From Synechococcales cyanobacterium C42_A2020_086 (GTDB lineage Bacteria > Cyanobacteriota > Cyanobacteriia > Elainellales > Elainellaceae), in the NCBI GenBank assembly GCA_015272325.1, contig JACYLU010000034.1, forward strand, positions 1-53,575: a stretch of 53,575 bases of DNA, given 5' to 3'. The notes beneath the pieces were generated by a model that saw nothing but the letters and a program-made list of their open reading frames with translations, was not told where the DNA came from and made no database searches. Every line of letters starts with the position of its first letter. The first letter of the stretch is position 1. Of this stretch, positions 9,856-18,414 are shown piece after piece. The position numbers were made by a program, and so were the translations under genes.

Positions 9856-11484
9856 ATGAGTCATGCTAATTCTGCTAGCGTTTCTCTGCCTCGTCCATTG
9901 TTGCCTCGATCGGGTTCTCCCCATCAGAAACAGTCTGCCCCACCCAGTTGGCTAAAGTGGGCGATCGCCATCACCGCTTCTCTGGGAGCCATTCTGGAGG
10001 TGATTGACACCAGCATTGTCAATGTCGCCCTCACAGATATTCAAGCCAGCGTGGGGGCAACCATTAGTGAAATTGGCTGGGTGGTCACGGGGTACGCGAT
10101 CGCCAATGTGATCATCATTCCCCTCACCGCCTGGTTGGGGGATTATTTTGGCAAGAAACGCTATTTCGTGTTTTCGTTGACTGGGTTCACTCTTGCATCG
10201 GTGCTATGTGGACTTTCGGCAAACCTGCCGACCCTGATCGCGGCTCGTGTCTTGCAGGGGCTATTGGGGGGAGGATTACTGGCAAAAGCCCAATCCATTT
10301 TGTTTGAAACGTTTCCTCCTGCCGAACAGGGCATTGCTCAGGCGATTTTTGGTGTGGGCGTCATTGCTGGCCCGGCAATTGGCCCCACCTTGGGCGGATA
10401 CTTGACTGATAACCTGGGCTGGCGGTGGATTTTCTTTATCAACATTCCCTTTGGTATTGCCGCTGTGGTGATGGCGTTGCTGTTTTTACCGGCTGACCAA
10501 CGCAGGTCTGCGGCTCGGCAACCCCAAGTGGATTGGTGGGGCATTGGGCTACTGGCGATCGCCCTTGGGAGTCTGCAAACCTTTCTGGAAGAAGGGGAAC
10601 AGGATGATTGGTTCGATTCCAAATTCATCTGGTTTCTGGCAATCACCACCGTCATTGGATTAGTCCTGTTTATCTGGCGAGAATTATCAACCCGGAATCC
10701 AGCCGTAGACCTGCGAGTCTTGCGTCATCGTTCCTTGGCGGCAGGCAGCCTCTATTCTGGAATTGTCGGCATGGGGCTATACGGAACACTGTTCGCCGTA
10801 CCAATCTTTGCTCAAAGCGTGCTGCACTTCACAGCACAGCAAACTGGATTGTTGCTGCTACCGGGAGCACTGGCTTCAGCGATTACGATGGTGGCAATTG
10901 GTAAAATTTCCAGTCGGGTTGATGCGCGTTTGTTGATTGCAACGGGCAGCGTTCTTACTACACTGGTGATGTTTTCCCTGGCAACGATTAATCCCGATAC
11001 AGGAACCGATTCCCTATTCTATCCGTTACTCTGGCGAGGGGTTGGCACAGTCATGATGTTTTTGCCCCTCAGTCTGGCAACGCTGAGTCCCTTACCCAAA
11101 GCTGATATTCCAGCTGGATCGGGCTTTTATAACCTGACCCGACAACTAGGAGGCAGCATCGGCATCGCTGTACTTTCCACTCTTCTGGATCAACGACAGG
11201 CATTCCATCGCGCCATGTTGGCTGAAAATGTTAGTCTGTATAATTTGCAAACTCAACAGCGTCTAAACGCGCTGACCGCTGCCATTCAAAGTCGAGGGTC
11301 TGATGCAGTCACCGCTCAACAACAAGCACTGCAACTGTTAGATCAAACGCTCAGTTTACAAAGTTCGATTTTGGCATTTGAGGATGTGTTTCGCTTTGTT
11401 GGCATTGTGTTCATTTGTTCATTGCCGTTGTTATTTCTGTTGGCAAAAGGACGGGGGAACAGTGTTGGTGCAAATGTGCATTAG
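9856..11484 (+). CDS. DHA2 family (EmrB/QacA) drug-proton antiporter
   Basis: A 542-residue MFS carrier with about 14 helices. Visible family motifs are motif D1 VIDTSIVNVALTDIQ in helix 1, motif A GDYFGKKRYF after helix 2, and motif C-like AGPAIGPTLGGYLTDNLGW in helix 5. It is translated directly after the EmrA-like adaptor, so the pair should form a multidrug extrusion pump that needs a TolC-like outer-membrane partner encoded elsewhere. Substrates cannot be inferred. No local regulator gene is adjacent. Confidence 0.92.
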   Translation: MSHANSASVSLPRPLLPRSGSPHQKQSAPPSWLKWAIAITASLGAILEVIDTSIVNVALTDIQASVGATISEIGWVVTGYAIANVIIIPLTAWLGDYFGKKRYFVFSLTGFTLASVLCGLSANLPTLIAARVLQGLLGGGLLAKAQSILFETFPPAEQGIAQAIFGVGVIAGPAIGPTLGGYLTDNLGWRWIFFINIPFGIAAVVMALLFLPADQRRSAARQPQVDWWGIGLLAIALGSLQTFLEEGEQDDWFDSKFIWFLAITTVIGLVLFIWRELSTRNPAVDLRVLRHRSLAAGSLYSGIVGMGLYGTLFAVPIFAQSVLHFTAQQTGLLLLPGALASAITMVAIGKISSRVDARLLIATGSVLTTLVMFSLATINPDTGTDSLFYPLLWRGVGTVMMFLPLSLATLSPLPKADIPAGSGFYNLTRQLGGSIGIAVLSTLLDQRQAFHRAMLAENVSLYNLQTQQRLNALTAAIQSRGSDAVTAQQQALQLLDQTLSLQSSILAFEDVFRFVGIVFICSLPLLFLLAKGRGNSVGANVH

Positions 11485-11630
11485 TGTGATGAGTCTCAAA
11501 GACTGAATCGTTGTTTTTAGGAATCAGGCACATTTGCTTTTACTGAAGGTGTACCTTCCCGCTAAACCTCACCTTGATACAGATTGAACCGTTCTCGTTC
11601 TCAGTACAGGAGTTGCCCTAACAAACGAAG

Positions 11631-11665
11631 AAAGCCTCGCCTGATTGGTTCAAAGCGAGGTTTTG
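11631..11665. terminator. Probable bidirectional terminator
   Basis: The inverted pair CCTCGC (11635-11640) and GCGAGG (11655-11660) is flanked by an A-run on the left and TTTTG on the right, giving a hairpin with U-tract on both strands. It lies between the convergent emrB-like gene and the exported Arg/Asp-rich gene, which fits a shared terminator. Confidence 0.6.
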
Positions 11666-11701
11666 ATTAAAAGGCGTTGGAGGGAATGTCGCTGTTGGAA
11701 T

Positions 11702-12169
11702 TTATCGCCTCGAATTTCCTCGACCGTTGCGACCTCCATCATTATGACCGCTGCGGCCTACCCCGCCGCGATCGTGCCCTCTATCACCACGATCTTCTCT
11801 AGAGCGCTCTCCATCATCACGACTTCGATCGTCCCGCCCTCTGTCATCCCGCCTTCCTCTAGAGCGCTCTCTATCATCACGACCCTGATTGCCCCGCCCT
11901 CTATCATCACGATTTCTCTTGCCTGACCAACCGCCGCGATCAGGCAATGTTGAATCCTGAATATTATCTCGATCTCGCCGTCCCGGATCAGGTGATGTAG
12001 TGTCTTGGAGATTATCTTGATCGTATGCTCTGTTCGATGCAGTGCTAACAGTGTGGGTTTGAGCATCCAGCGAGTTAGATGAAGCCGCGAACGCAGAGCG
12101 GGCAAAACCAGTCAGACCAATCGTGCTGATGAAGGCAAACGCGATTAGACCTTTCATGATCCTTTTCAT
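11702..12169 (-). CDS. Small exported Arg/Asp/Gly-rich low-complexity protein
   Basis: A 155-residue protein of unknown function. It has a clear signal peptide (basic MKRIMKG, hydrophobic core, cleavage after FARSAFA near residue 29), a Ser/Thr-rich stretch, and a C-terminal half built of degenerate DDRGR, SRDDGER and DRGGRD-like units. The underlying DNA has a matching repeat CTCTATCATCACGA. The alternating Arg and Asp would make an extended polyampholyte in the periplasm or outside the cell. AAAGGAG lies nine bases before ATG 12169. The signal peptide resembles those at 13594 and 22938, and a shared promoter box lies about 105 bases upstream (12275-12307). Confidence 0.72.
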   Translation of the reverse strand: MKRIMKGLIAFAFISTIGLTGFARSAFAASSNSLDAQTHTVSTASNRAYDQDNLQDTTSPDPGRRDRDNIQDSTLPDRGGWSGKRNRDDRGRGNQGRDDRERSRGRRDDRGRDDRSRDDGERSREDRGDRGHDRGGVGRSGHNDGGRNGRGNSRR

Positions 12170-12274
12170 ATTCCAAATTCTCCTTTGTCAAGCTCCGAAT
12201 GTTGTCTTGAGAACAAACCTTAACTTCTTGAAGAAACGCAGTGATGAGTTTTTTCAAGCTTTAAGTTTGTTTTT

Positions 12275-12307
12275 ACTGTAGGGAGACAACGTCAAGAACT
12301 TGAAAAG
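12275..12307 (-). promoter_or_regulatory. Phased direct-repeat promoter, site 1
   Basis: Reading the minus strand: CTTTTCAAGTTCTTGAC (12307-12291), ten bases, then TACAGT (12280-12275). CTT, CTT and CT begin blocks exactly 11 bases apart. The same layout with the same spacing occurs at four other places in this window. It drives the exported Arg/Asp-rich gene, with a leader of about 100 bases. Repeats 11 bases apart placed ten bases before a -10 element are how OmpR/PhoB-type activators bind; the activator here is inferred. Confidence 0.7.
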
Positions 12308-12452
12308 ACTTCAAGACAATCACAAATTCAGATGGCTAATCATTTCTACAGATTATTCCTACAGTTCACTAAACATTTCTACTAGATGACCTGTCAAAGA
12401 TGACCTACAGTAGAGTTTAGTCGTTCTGGGTGGAGTTTAATTACTGCTATTT

Positions 12453-13358
12453 ATGAGATTCAAGGCGTGGCTATTGACTGGGGCTATATCTGCCGTCACT
12501 GTTATTTTCATGGGGTATTGGTATGTGTTCATCGCAGGTGCACCCCAATTTGATGCACCAACGATTCAACCCAACACCGGACTCACCTTTCAGCTAGAAA
12601 CTTTTGACAGCCAAGCTATGGGAATGGTGCGTCAGTATGGACTCATTTCGCCACCAAGCTATACTCAAAACCCTCAGAGACGCTATCCCGTCATTTTCCT
12701 GCTACATGGCGGACATGATGATGCTCGTGCTTTCTACGACAAATACGCCATTACCTCGGTTTTGCATCAACTTTATCAGGCTGGAAAGCTGCCAGAGTCT
12801 ATTATTATCATGCCGGATGGAAACGACAAACGAGGGTCAAGTCCCCTGTGGGATCCACAGTACTATGATGGCCCCAACGGCAATGTAGGCACATTAATCG
12901 GCTCTGAACTTCCCCAAGTTGTAAAATCTCGCTACCGGACGCTGAGTGAACCTCAGTTTTGGGCGATCGGTGGAGTCTCTTCAGGTGGATGGGGAGCCTT
13001 CAACATTGGCTTACGCCATCTCAATAACTTTAATATTTTGTTTAGTCACAGCGGTTACTTTACAGATAACAGTGGCAACGCTAATAGTCCAAACGGTTTT
13101 ATCAACCAACTTCCCCGCAGTGAATTAGAAAAGCTTCGTATTTACCTCGACGCTGGAAAGAGCGATACCGATCTATTAGCCTCAACAGAACAGTTTCATC
13201 AAACGCTCAATCGACTTGGTGTCGCTAACGTATTTTACGCTTTCCCAGGAGGTCATGGGCTTTCAGGTGCCGATTTTGGCTGGAACTACTTCCACAAGCA
13301 CTTGACTGATTCGCTCAGTTATGTCGGTGAGCAATTTAAGCAAAATGGCGCAGGATGA
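12453..13358 (+). CDS. Esterase D family alpha/beta hydrolase, membrane-anchored or exported
   Basis: A 301-residue protein with an N-terminal hydrophobic helix (residues 5-28) acting as signal or anchor. The catalytic domain shows VIFLLHGGHDDARAFY, IIIMPDGNDKRGS and the nucleophile elbow GGVSSGGWGAF (Ser near residue 175), then LDAGKSDTD and the catalytic His in PGGHGLSGADFGWNYF. This order matches the putative-esterase family (PF00756: esterase D, mycolyltransferase-like, enterochelin esterase-like). It should hydrolyse or transfer acyl esters outside the cytosol; substrate unknown. It is divergent from the Arg/Asp-rich gene and shares its upstream region. Confidence 0.85.
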   Translation: MRFKAWLLTGAISAVTVIFMGYWYVFIAGAPQFDAPTIQPNTGLTFQLETFDSQAMGMVRQYGLISPPSYTQNPQRRYPVIFLLHGGHDDARAFYDKYAITSVLHQLYQAGKLPESIIIMPDGNDKRGSSPLWDPQYYDGPNGNVGTLIGSELPQVVKSRYRTLSEPQFWAIGGVSSGGWGAFNIGLRHLNNFNILFSHSGYFTDNSGNANSPNGFINQLPRSELEKLRIYLDAGKSDTDLLASTEQFHQTLNRLGVANVFYAFPGGHGLSGADFGWNYFHKHLTDSLSYVGEQFKQNGAG

Positions 13359-13528
13359 AGACTTTGATAGGCAACTGTCCGGCATGGGCGTAGCAGGTAG
13401 TCTACTTCTGTATAACCAAAAACCGGAGCTGCGATCGAACTTCCGCATCGAGAGTGTCTAGTTCGTATTTGTATTGGTTTTCAAAGTCAAAGTGCAGCGC
13501 GATTAAAAATCTCAGATGACCTTTGAGC

Positions 13529-13561
13529 CTTCCGGAGTTCTTGACTTTTTGTTTCTAGAGT
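13529..13561 (+). promoter_or_regulatory. Phased direct-repeat promoter, site 2
   Basis: CTTCCGGAGTTCTTGAC (13529-13545), ten bases, then TAGAGT (13556-13561). Blocks are phased at 11 bases. It lies 33 bases before ATG 13594 of the exported helical protein, giving a short leader that contains AAGGAG. Confidence 0.7.
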
Positions 13562-13593
13562 GAAGCTATTCCAAAGGAAAGGAGATTTCCATC

Positions 13594-14373
13594 ATGAAAA
13601 AGAGATTTCTAATTGCAATTGCACTGCTTGGCACTCTTGGTGTTGCTGGAATAGCCCGCAGTTTCGCTGGGAGTCAACCACAAAGAACTGTTGCTGTTGT
13701 AGCTCAGCCTCAAGTAACAGCAACGGCAGCATCCAGCCAACGCAAGGAACTGAGTACTACAGCCAATGATCCTCTCAACGATACCGATACCGAAGTTCAA
13801 GATAATCCAGTGCCGCAAGCCCTTAGCAACGTAGGCGAGTATGGCGAGCAGGTATATGATATGGCGAAGATTGGTGACTGGGCTAAAGCTCAAGCTGTTT
13901 TAACAACCCTCCAACAGTCAGTCCAACAACTCAACCAGCAGTCACCCAGCAACCATTCGGGCATTCTCTCCCTCAGAAATAGGGTGGCTCGGCTCAGTCA
14001 GGCTGTAGAAGCAAAAGATCAACAGGCGACGCAACACTATGCCAATCAGGTGACTCTAATCGCAGCCCAAATGACTCAGCCATACCAAACAAAAGTACCT
14101 GTCGAAGTCACTCTACTAGACTATTATGGTCGTCAGCTTGAAGTTGACGCAGCTAGTGGCAACATGGCTCAACTCCAGTCCACAGCTAGTCAAATTGAGC
14201 AAACCTGGAATGCGCTACGTCCAGTCATTGTGAGTCACGGTGGCAGTGCTGAGGCGCAACAGTTTGATGGTCTTGTTGCCAGGGCAAAGCAGGCTAAATC
14301 AGTTACTGACTATAGTCAGTTAGCTACCCCAATTCTTGACCAGGTAGATCAATTAGAAGCCGTTTTCAAATAG
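13594..14373 (+). CDS. Exported helical protein of unknown function
   Basis: A 259-residue protein with signal peptide (MKKRFLIAIALLGTLGVAG, cleavage near FAGS). After a low-complexity segment (to about residue 75) the rest is predicted alpha-helical: alternating helices rich in Ala, Gln and Leu, for example AKAQAVLTTLQQSVQQL and DQVDQLEAVFK. The pattern of helices spaced by G-D-W/F-x-K-A is shared with the lipoprotein at 17907 and resembles the periplasmic helical bundles of iron-uptake accessory proteins, but I cannot assign a family. AAGGAG is nine bases before the ATG, and promoter site 2 is immediately upstream. Confidence 0.75.
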   Translation: MKKRFLIAIALLGTLGVAGIARSFAGSQPQRTVAVVAQPQVTATAASSQRKELSTTANDPLNDTDTEVQDNPVPQALSNVGEYGEQVYDMAKIGDWAKAQAVLTTLQQSVQQLNQQSPSNHSGILSLRNRVARLSQAVEAKDQQATQHYANQVTLIAAQMTQPYQTKVPVEVTLLDYYGRQLEVDAASGNMAQLQSTASQIEQTWNALRPVIVSHGGSAEAQQFDGLVARAKQAKSVTDYSQLATPILDQVDQLEAVFK

Positions 14374-14622
14374 ATACTGCTCTATCGTTAGAGGGTGTCT
14401 GAAAAGGATCAAATGTCCTGCGACTGTCCGCCAACTCTTTAATTCTGGGGGACTTCTAACCTAATTGCTCGGTCAGAGTTCCCCAAAGTACAGCCCTATC
14501 GGACATTCAAGCAAGGGGAATTTAGGGGATAGATCGGTTTAATTCTCATGTGATCATGTCCAGCCATACTAGAGCTTCTCTGATGGCTACGATCGAGTTA
14601 CTCTAATGGTTGAAAGGGGCCA

Positions 14623-16320
14623 TTGATAGATCAAAGAATCAGTGAGGGAAATGTGCTGACGTGGCGATCGCGACTTGGCATTTGGACAGCCGCTTTGCTA
14701 ACGGGCATCGTTGGCATTGTCAATCTAGTGTCTGCTGTTACGCCCAGTGTTGCGGCACGAGTCGAGCTAATCCGCGAGATTTTTCCGTTCCAGGTTCGGG
14801 CGGGTGCCCACTTGTTTGCCGTGCTGGCAGGCTTTATTCTTCTAACTCTTGCCTCCAGTCTGTTGCGTCGTAAGCGGGTGGCATGGCTGCTCACGCTGGT
14901 GTTGCTAGCCATCTCGATGATCAGCAATCTAGTCAAAGGACTGGACTACGAGGAGAGTACCCTGGCGGGCGTACTCTTCGTGCAATTGCTCTTCATGCGA
15001 AAGTGGTTTACGGCGCAATCCGATCGTCCGTCTATAACTCGCGGAGTGCGGGTGCTATTGGCAGCCCTTCTGTTTACACTAGCCTATGGCACACTGGGGT
15101 TTTATCTCCTAGATAGAGAATTCAACCAGCAGTTCGATCTATGGGAAGCCCTGAATCAAACCCTGGCGATGTTTTTCACGGCTGACAATGGGGGATTAGA
15201 ACCGACGAATCGCTTTGGTCGGTTTTTCGCCAATTCCGTGGAATGGGTCGGGCTACTGACCGTACTCTATGCCCTGTGGATGTTGCTGCGTCCTGTTTTG
15301 CTACGCTCGGGCGCCACACCGGAAGAACGGCAAAAAGCTCGGTTGATCGTAGAGCAATATGGGCGATCGTCTCTTGCCCGATTCGCCTTGTTGGATGACA
15401 AAGTGTACTACTTTAGTCCGTCAGGTCGTAGCGTCATTGCCTATGTGCAGAAAGGACGAGGGGCGATCGCACTTGGCGATCCCATTGGTCCATCAGACGA
15501 TCGGCGTGAGGCAATCATCGGTTTTCAGCAGTTTTGTGTCCGAAATGATTGGCTGCCCGCCTTTTACCAAACCCTCCCCGATGATTTAGCACTTTACAAA
15601 GCAGCAGGCTTTCAGGTGTTGCAAATTGGTGAAGAAGCAATTGTTGATCTACACACATTCACGCTAGAAGGCAAAGCAGGCAAAAATTTGCGAACTGCTG
15701 TGAACAAACTGACGAAAGCAGGACACAAAGTCGAGTTTTATCTACCCCCTATTGCAACTGGCTTACTCAAAGAACTGCGAACAGTTAGCGATGAATGGCT
15801 GCAAACCATGCACGGTGCAGAGAAGAAATTTTCGCTCGGCTGGTTTGATGAAGACTATTTACGCGACTGTGAGGTCGCAGTAGTTCGCTCATCTACGGGA
15901 CAAATCCAAGCCTTTGCCAATATCGTTCCTGAGTATCAATGCAACGACGCTACGATTGATCTAATGCGACATCGAGCCGAAATTGAACGAGGAACAATGG
16001 ATTTCCTGTTCATTTCATTATTTCAGCACTTCAAGGAACGCGGCTACGATGGATTCAACCTGGGATTATCTGCCCTATCTGGGGTTGGCGAAATGAACAG
16101 ATCTGCTCGTTTGGAGAAGGGAATTCACTACCTCTATGAGCATCTGAACCGGTTCTACAACTTCAAAGGATTACACGAGTACAAAGACAAGTTTCATCCT
16201 CGTTGGGAACCCCGTTATTTCGTTTTTCCCAGCTTATCAGCTTTGCCAGATGTGGTGATCGCGCTAATTAGAGCAGATTCAGGCGATCGCCTTTTCGATT
16301 ATTTGAAACCCGGATCATGA
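14623..16320 (+). CDS. MprF-like aminoacyl-phosphatidylglycerol synthetase (DUF2156)
   Basis: A 565-residue protein. About six membrane helices (residues 15-215) precede a cytosolic DUF2156/LPG synthase C-terminal domain (about 240-550): SVIAYVQKGRGAIALGDPIG, GFQQFCVRNDWLPAFYQTL, NLRTAVNKLTKAGHKVEF, and NLGLSALSGVGE followed by YNFKGLHEYKDKFHPRWEPRYF. The family transfers lysine or alanine from aminoacyl-tRNA to phosphatidylglycerol, lowering membrane charge. The start is TTG 14623 with GAAAGGGG upstream. The stop overlaps the next gene's ATG (ATGA), so the flippase-type protein is translationally coupled. Amino-acid specificity is not visible. Confidence 0.85.
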   Translation: MIDQRISEGNVLTWRSRLGIWTAALLTGIVGIVNLVSAVTPSVAARVELIREIFPFQVRAGAHLFAVLAGFILLTLASSLLRRKRVAWLLTLVLLAISMISNLVKGLDYEESTLAGVLFVQLLFMRKWFTAQSDRPSITRGVRVLLAALLFTLAYGTLGFYLLDREFNQQFDLWEALNQTLAMFFTADNGGLEPTNRFGRFFANSVEWVGLLTVLYALWMLLRPVLLRSGATPEERQKARLIVEQYGRSSLARFALLDDKVYYFSPSGRSVIAYVQKGRGAIALGDPIGPSDDRREAIIGFQQFCVRNDWLPAFYQTLPDDLALYKAAGFQVLQIGEEAIVDLHTFTLEGKAGKNLRTAVNKLTKAGHKVEFYLPPIATGLLKELRTVSDEWLQTMHGAEKKFSLGWFDEDYLRDCEVAVVRSSTGQIQAFANIVPEYQCNDATIDLMRHRAEIERGTMDFLFISLFQHFKERGYDGFNLGLSALSGVGEMNRSARLEKGIHYLYEHLNRFYNFKGLHEYKDKFHPRWEPRYFVFPSLSALPDVVIALIRADSGDRLFDYLKPGS

Positions 16321-17285
16321 ACCACTTACGTCAAACGATTCATCACTATGCCCAATGGCTTCCTGCTGGCTTGGGAATTCTTCTCTTTAGTTTATCAATA
16401 TGGGCAATCCGGCAAGAATTACGACAACACACTCCTTCAGAAATTTGGAGTAGTATACAGGCTATTCCAGCAGAGTTAATTGGAATAGCAATTATCCTGA
16501 CGCTGCTCAACTATTGGATATTAACTGGGTATGATACACTAGCAGCCTATTACATTCATGAACCCTTACCTTACCGCAAGACAGCACTGGCAGCCATTAT
16601 CAGCTATGCCATCAGCAACACCGTTGGTTTAGCTCTGTTAAGTGGTAGTGCAATTCGTTACCGTTTCTATTCTGCTTGGGGCGTCCCGGTAGGCAAAATT
16701 GCTCAAATCATTGCTTTTTGCAATCTCAGTTTTTGGCTGGGACTCTTTGCGATGGGTGGTATCCTGTTTATCATCGAACCAATCGCAGTTCCTACCCTCC
16801 TCAAGCTACCTTTTGCTTCAGTTCATCCGATCGGAAGCACATTTTTGGTGATCATTGCCGCTTACTTGCTTTGGAGCATTTTCAGTTCTCGCTCATTGCA
16901 AATTGCAGGTTGGACTCTTCCTCATCTTCCGATTCAGCTCTCACTGGCTCAAATTGTAATCACCTCCTTGGATTGGGCGTTAGCTGCCGCAGTGCTCTAC
17001 AAATTGTTGCCCTCAGCTACTCCACTCTCCTATGCAGGCTTTTTCGGAATTTATCTCTTAGCACAGATTGCAGGCATTGTTAGCAATGTGCCGGGCGGCT
17101 TGGGGGTTTTTGAAACTGTTATGTTACTGCTGATTTCACCTCCTGTGCCTGCGAATGATTTATTTGGTGCGTTAATCGCCTATCGAGTTATCTACTACTT
17201 TCTGCCATTGGGCATTGCGATCGTGTTACTTGGATTATATGAGTTAAGGCATCGTGACGCTTCAAAATCATCGAACTCAGACTGA
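16317..17285 (+). CDS. Lysylphosphatidylglycerol flippase-type membrane protein (UPF0104/YbhN)
   Basis: A 322-residue protein with eight to nine membrane helices. Family landmarks are the ISYAISNTVGLALLSGSAIRYRFY segment (residues near 91-114) and AGIVSNVPGGLGVFETVMLLL near 255-275, both typical of the N-terminal flippase domain of MprF and of YbhN proteins. It overlaps the synthetase gene by four bases, so the two genes together supply both activities of a canonical MprF, but as separate polypeptides and in reversed order. Confidence 0.87.
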   Translation: MNHLRQTIHHYAQWLPAGLGILLFSLSIWAIRQELRQHTPSEIWSSIQAIPAELIGIAIILTLLNYWILTGYDTLAAYYIHEPLPYRKTALAAIISYAISNTVGLALLSGSAIRYRFYSAWGVPVGKIAQIIAFCNLSFWLGLFAMGGILFIIEPIAVPTLLKLPFASVHPIGSTFLVIIAAYLLWSIFSSRSLQIAGWTLPHLPIQLSLAQIVITSLDWALAAAVLYKLLPSATPLSYAGFFGIYLLAQIAGIVSNVPGGLGVFETVMLLLISPPVPANDLFGALIAYRVIYYFLPLGIAIVLLGLYELRHRDASKSSNSD

Positions 17286-17330
17286 AGTTTACCGAGATAG
17301 ATTCACTGGCATTGGCAAAAATCTTTCCCT

Positions 17331-17534
17331 TTATGCTCCTCGTCTCAAGTTGTATACGATCTTTTCTAGATACCAAAGATCTGGCTTACCTGGGTTATTT
17401 CTCTTTTCCAAATTAATCAACCGTTCGAGTGTGTCCTCAGAATGCACCATGCTCAGAAGTTCTCGGCGCAGTTTGGAGCAAGCGGATGTTTCACGATAGT
17501 TTCGATACCATTGACTCAGGACATTAGTTGTCAT
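17331..17534 (-). CDS. Small hypothetical protein behind a regulon promoter
   Basis: A 67-residue basic soluble protein without signal peptide or membrane helix (NVLSQWYRNYRETSACSKL, DTLERLINLEKRNNPGKPDLWYLEKIVYNL). I do not recognise a family. The case that it is real: ATG 17534 has AAAGGA about ten bases upstream, and promoter site 3 (17573-17605) lies just before it with the exact spacing seen at the other four sites. It is convergent with the flippase gene, 46 bases apart. It may act as a cytosolic effector or adaptor of the same response. Confidence 0.62.
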   Translation of the reverse strand: MTTNVLSQWYRNYRETSACSKLRRELLSMVHSEDTLERLINLEKRNNPGKPDLWYLEKIVYNLRRGA

Positions 17535-17572
17535 AGGGCTACATTCCTTTCTTTTAATTGTGTTGTGATTTG

Positions 17573-17605
17573 ACTTTAGCGAGCAAAGGTCAAGAACTTT
17601 GCAAG
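17573..17605 (-). promoter_or_regulatory. Phased direct-repeat promoter, site 3
   Basis: Minus strand: CTTGCAAAGTTCTTGAC (17605-17589), ten bases, TAAAGT (17578-17573). It lies 39 bases upstream of the ATG of the 67-residue gene. The 11-base phasing of CTT/CTT/CT is exact. Confidence 0.7.
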
Positions 17606-17720
17606 AATAGTTTTCATGCGCTCAATACAGCGGCAGAAGTGGCAAATATTTTAGTAGCTGATAGTCATCTTTAAGCTGGGTTTCCATTCGCTTGACTAAA
17701 AAAACTCATCCTTTCATTTT

Positions 17721-17753
17721 CTTGTCGAGTTCTTTACCTTTGGTGTCTATTGT
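17721..17753 (+). promoter_or_regulatory. Phased direct-repeat promoter, site 4 (divergent)
   Basis: CTTGTCGAGTTCTTTAC (17721-17737), ten bases, TATTGT (17748-17753). It is the weakest of the five (one mismatch in TTGAC, atypical -10). It points toward the lipoprotein gene at 17907, about 150 bases away, and is back to back with site 3. Confidence 0.55.
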
Positions 17754-17906
17754 AGAGACGAGATGGGAAATGGATAAATCTGCTATTGATTGCTCGCTCC
17801 ACCTAATTGCTCGCAATGGCAATTCACAATGGCAATCAATATACACATCATGTGAGTAGATTACTGAAATCCAATCGCTCAATTGTTCTTATTTACGGAG
17901 TTTGTC

Positions 17907-18326
17907 ATGGTTCATTTGAAGCAAATGATGGTTTTCGGCGCGATCGGTATTGTCGGTTTAGCAACATTGGCAGGTTGTAACAGTGCGCCACCCGCCACTA
18001 CAGCAGCCTCACCAAGAGAAAGTTCGAGCTTCGTCACAGGTTCAACCAAGGCAGGTTTTGACGAACTGCGTAACGTCATCGTTAATACTAGAGGTGCAGT
18101 TGAGGCAGGCGATTTTGCTAAAGCGAGAGCAGACTTCGCTCAATTTGAGGATTTCTGGAAACAGGTAGAAGATCGTGTTAAAGCTAAATCTGCTAGCACC
18201 TATGATGCAATTGAGCAGAGTATGGATCAAATCAATGGTGAATTAAAAACGTCACAGCCTAATCAGGCTATCATTCTCTCTGCATTACAATCTCTTGAAG
18301 CCAACGTAAATAGCGTAGCAAATTAG
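17907..18326 (+). CDS. Small helical lipoprotein
   Basis: A 139-residue protein from ATG 17907, preferred over an in-frame ATG at 17883 because ACGGAG precedes it and the lipoprotein signal then has normal length. The signal peptide ends in a lipobox TLAGC (Cys near residue 22), so the mature protein should be lipid-anchored in the periplasm. The mature part is helical: FDELRNVIVNTRGAVEAGDF, KARADFAQFEDFWKQVED, DAIEQSMDQINGELK. This helix-turn pattern resembles the periplasmic helical domain found with FTR1-type iron permeases, a tentative comparison. Promoter site 4 lies upstream and a PepSY-type gene follows. Confidence 0.78.
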   Translation: MVHLKQMMVFGAIGIVGLATLAGCNSAPPATTAASPRESSSFVTGSTKAGFDELRNVIVNTRGAVEAGDFAKARADFAQFEDFWKQVEDRVKAKSASTYDAIEQSMDQINGELKTSQPNQAIILSALQSLEANVNSVAN

Positions 18327-18331
18327 AAAAA

Positions 18332-18384
18332 AGGTGATGTTCGTCTGTATTCAAGTTGAACCTAACTCAAACAGAACATCACCT
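18332..18384 (-). terminator. Long-loop inverted repeat with T-run on the minus strand
   Basis: Arms AGGTGATGTTC (18332-18342) and GAACATCACCT (18374-18384) are perfect complements around a 31-base loop, which itself holds TTCAAGTTGAA. An A-run precedes the left arm, so on the minus strand the hairpin is followed by six T. It could end transcripts from the two-component operon that pass beneath the PepSY-TM gene, or simply be a structured spacer after the lipoprotein gene. Confidence 0.4.
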
Positions 18385-18414
18385 GGCTATATGTTCTTTA
18401 CCAAGAAAATTGAC

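Noticed and set aside
8424-11484. Efflux pair as an acquired resistance island
   Set aside because: HIP1 sites and codon use look native, and no mobile element flanks it.
11645-12105. Overlapping frames of 93 (+) and 115 (-) residues across the Arg/Asp-rich gene
   Set aside because: They are shadows of a repetitive coding sequence; only the frame with signal peptide, ribosome site and promoter box is credible.
12340-12440. Possible sixth regulon promoter before the esterase gene (several CCTACAG and a GATGACCT repeat)
   Set aside because: It lacks AGTTCTTGAC and the ten-base spacing; the repeats are spaced 14 rather than 11.
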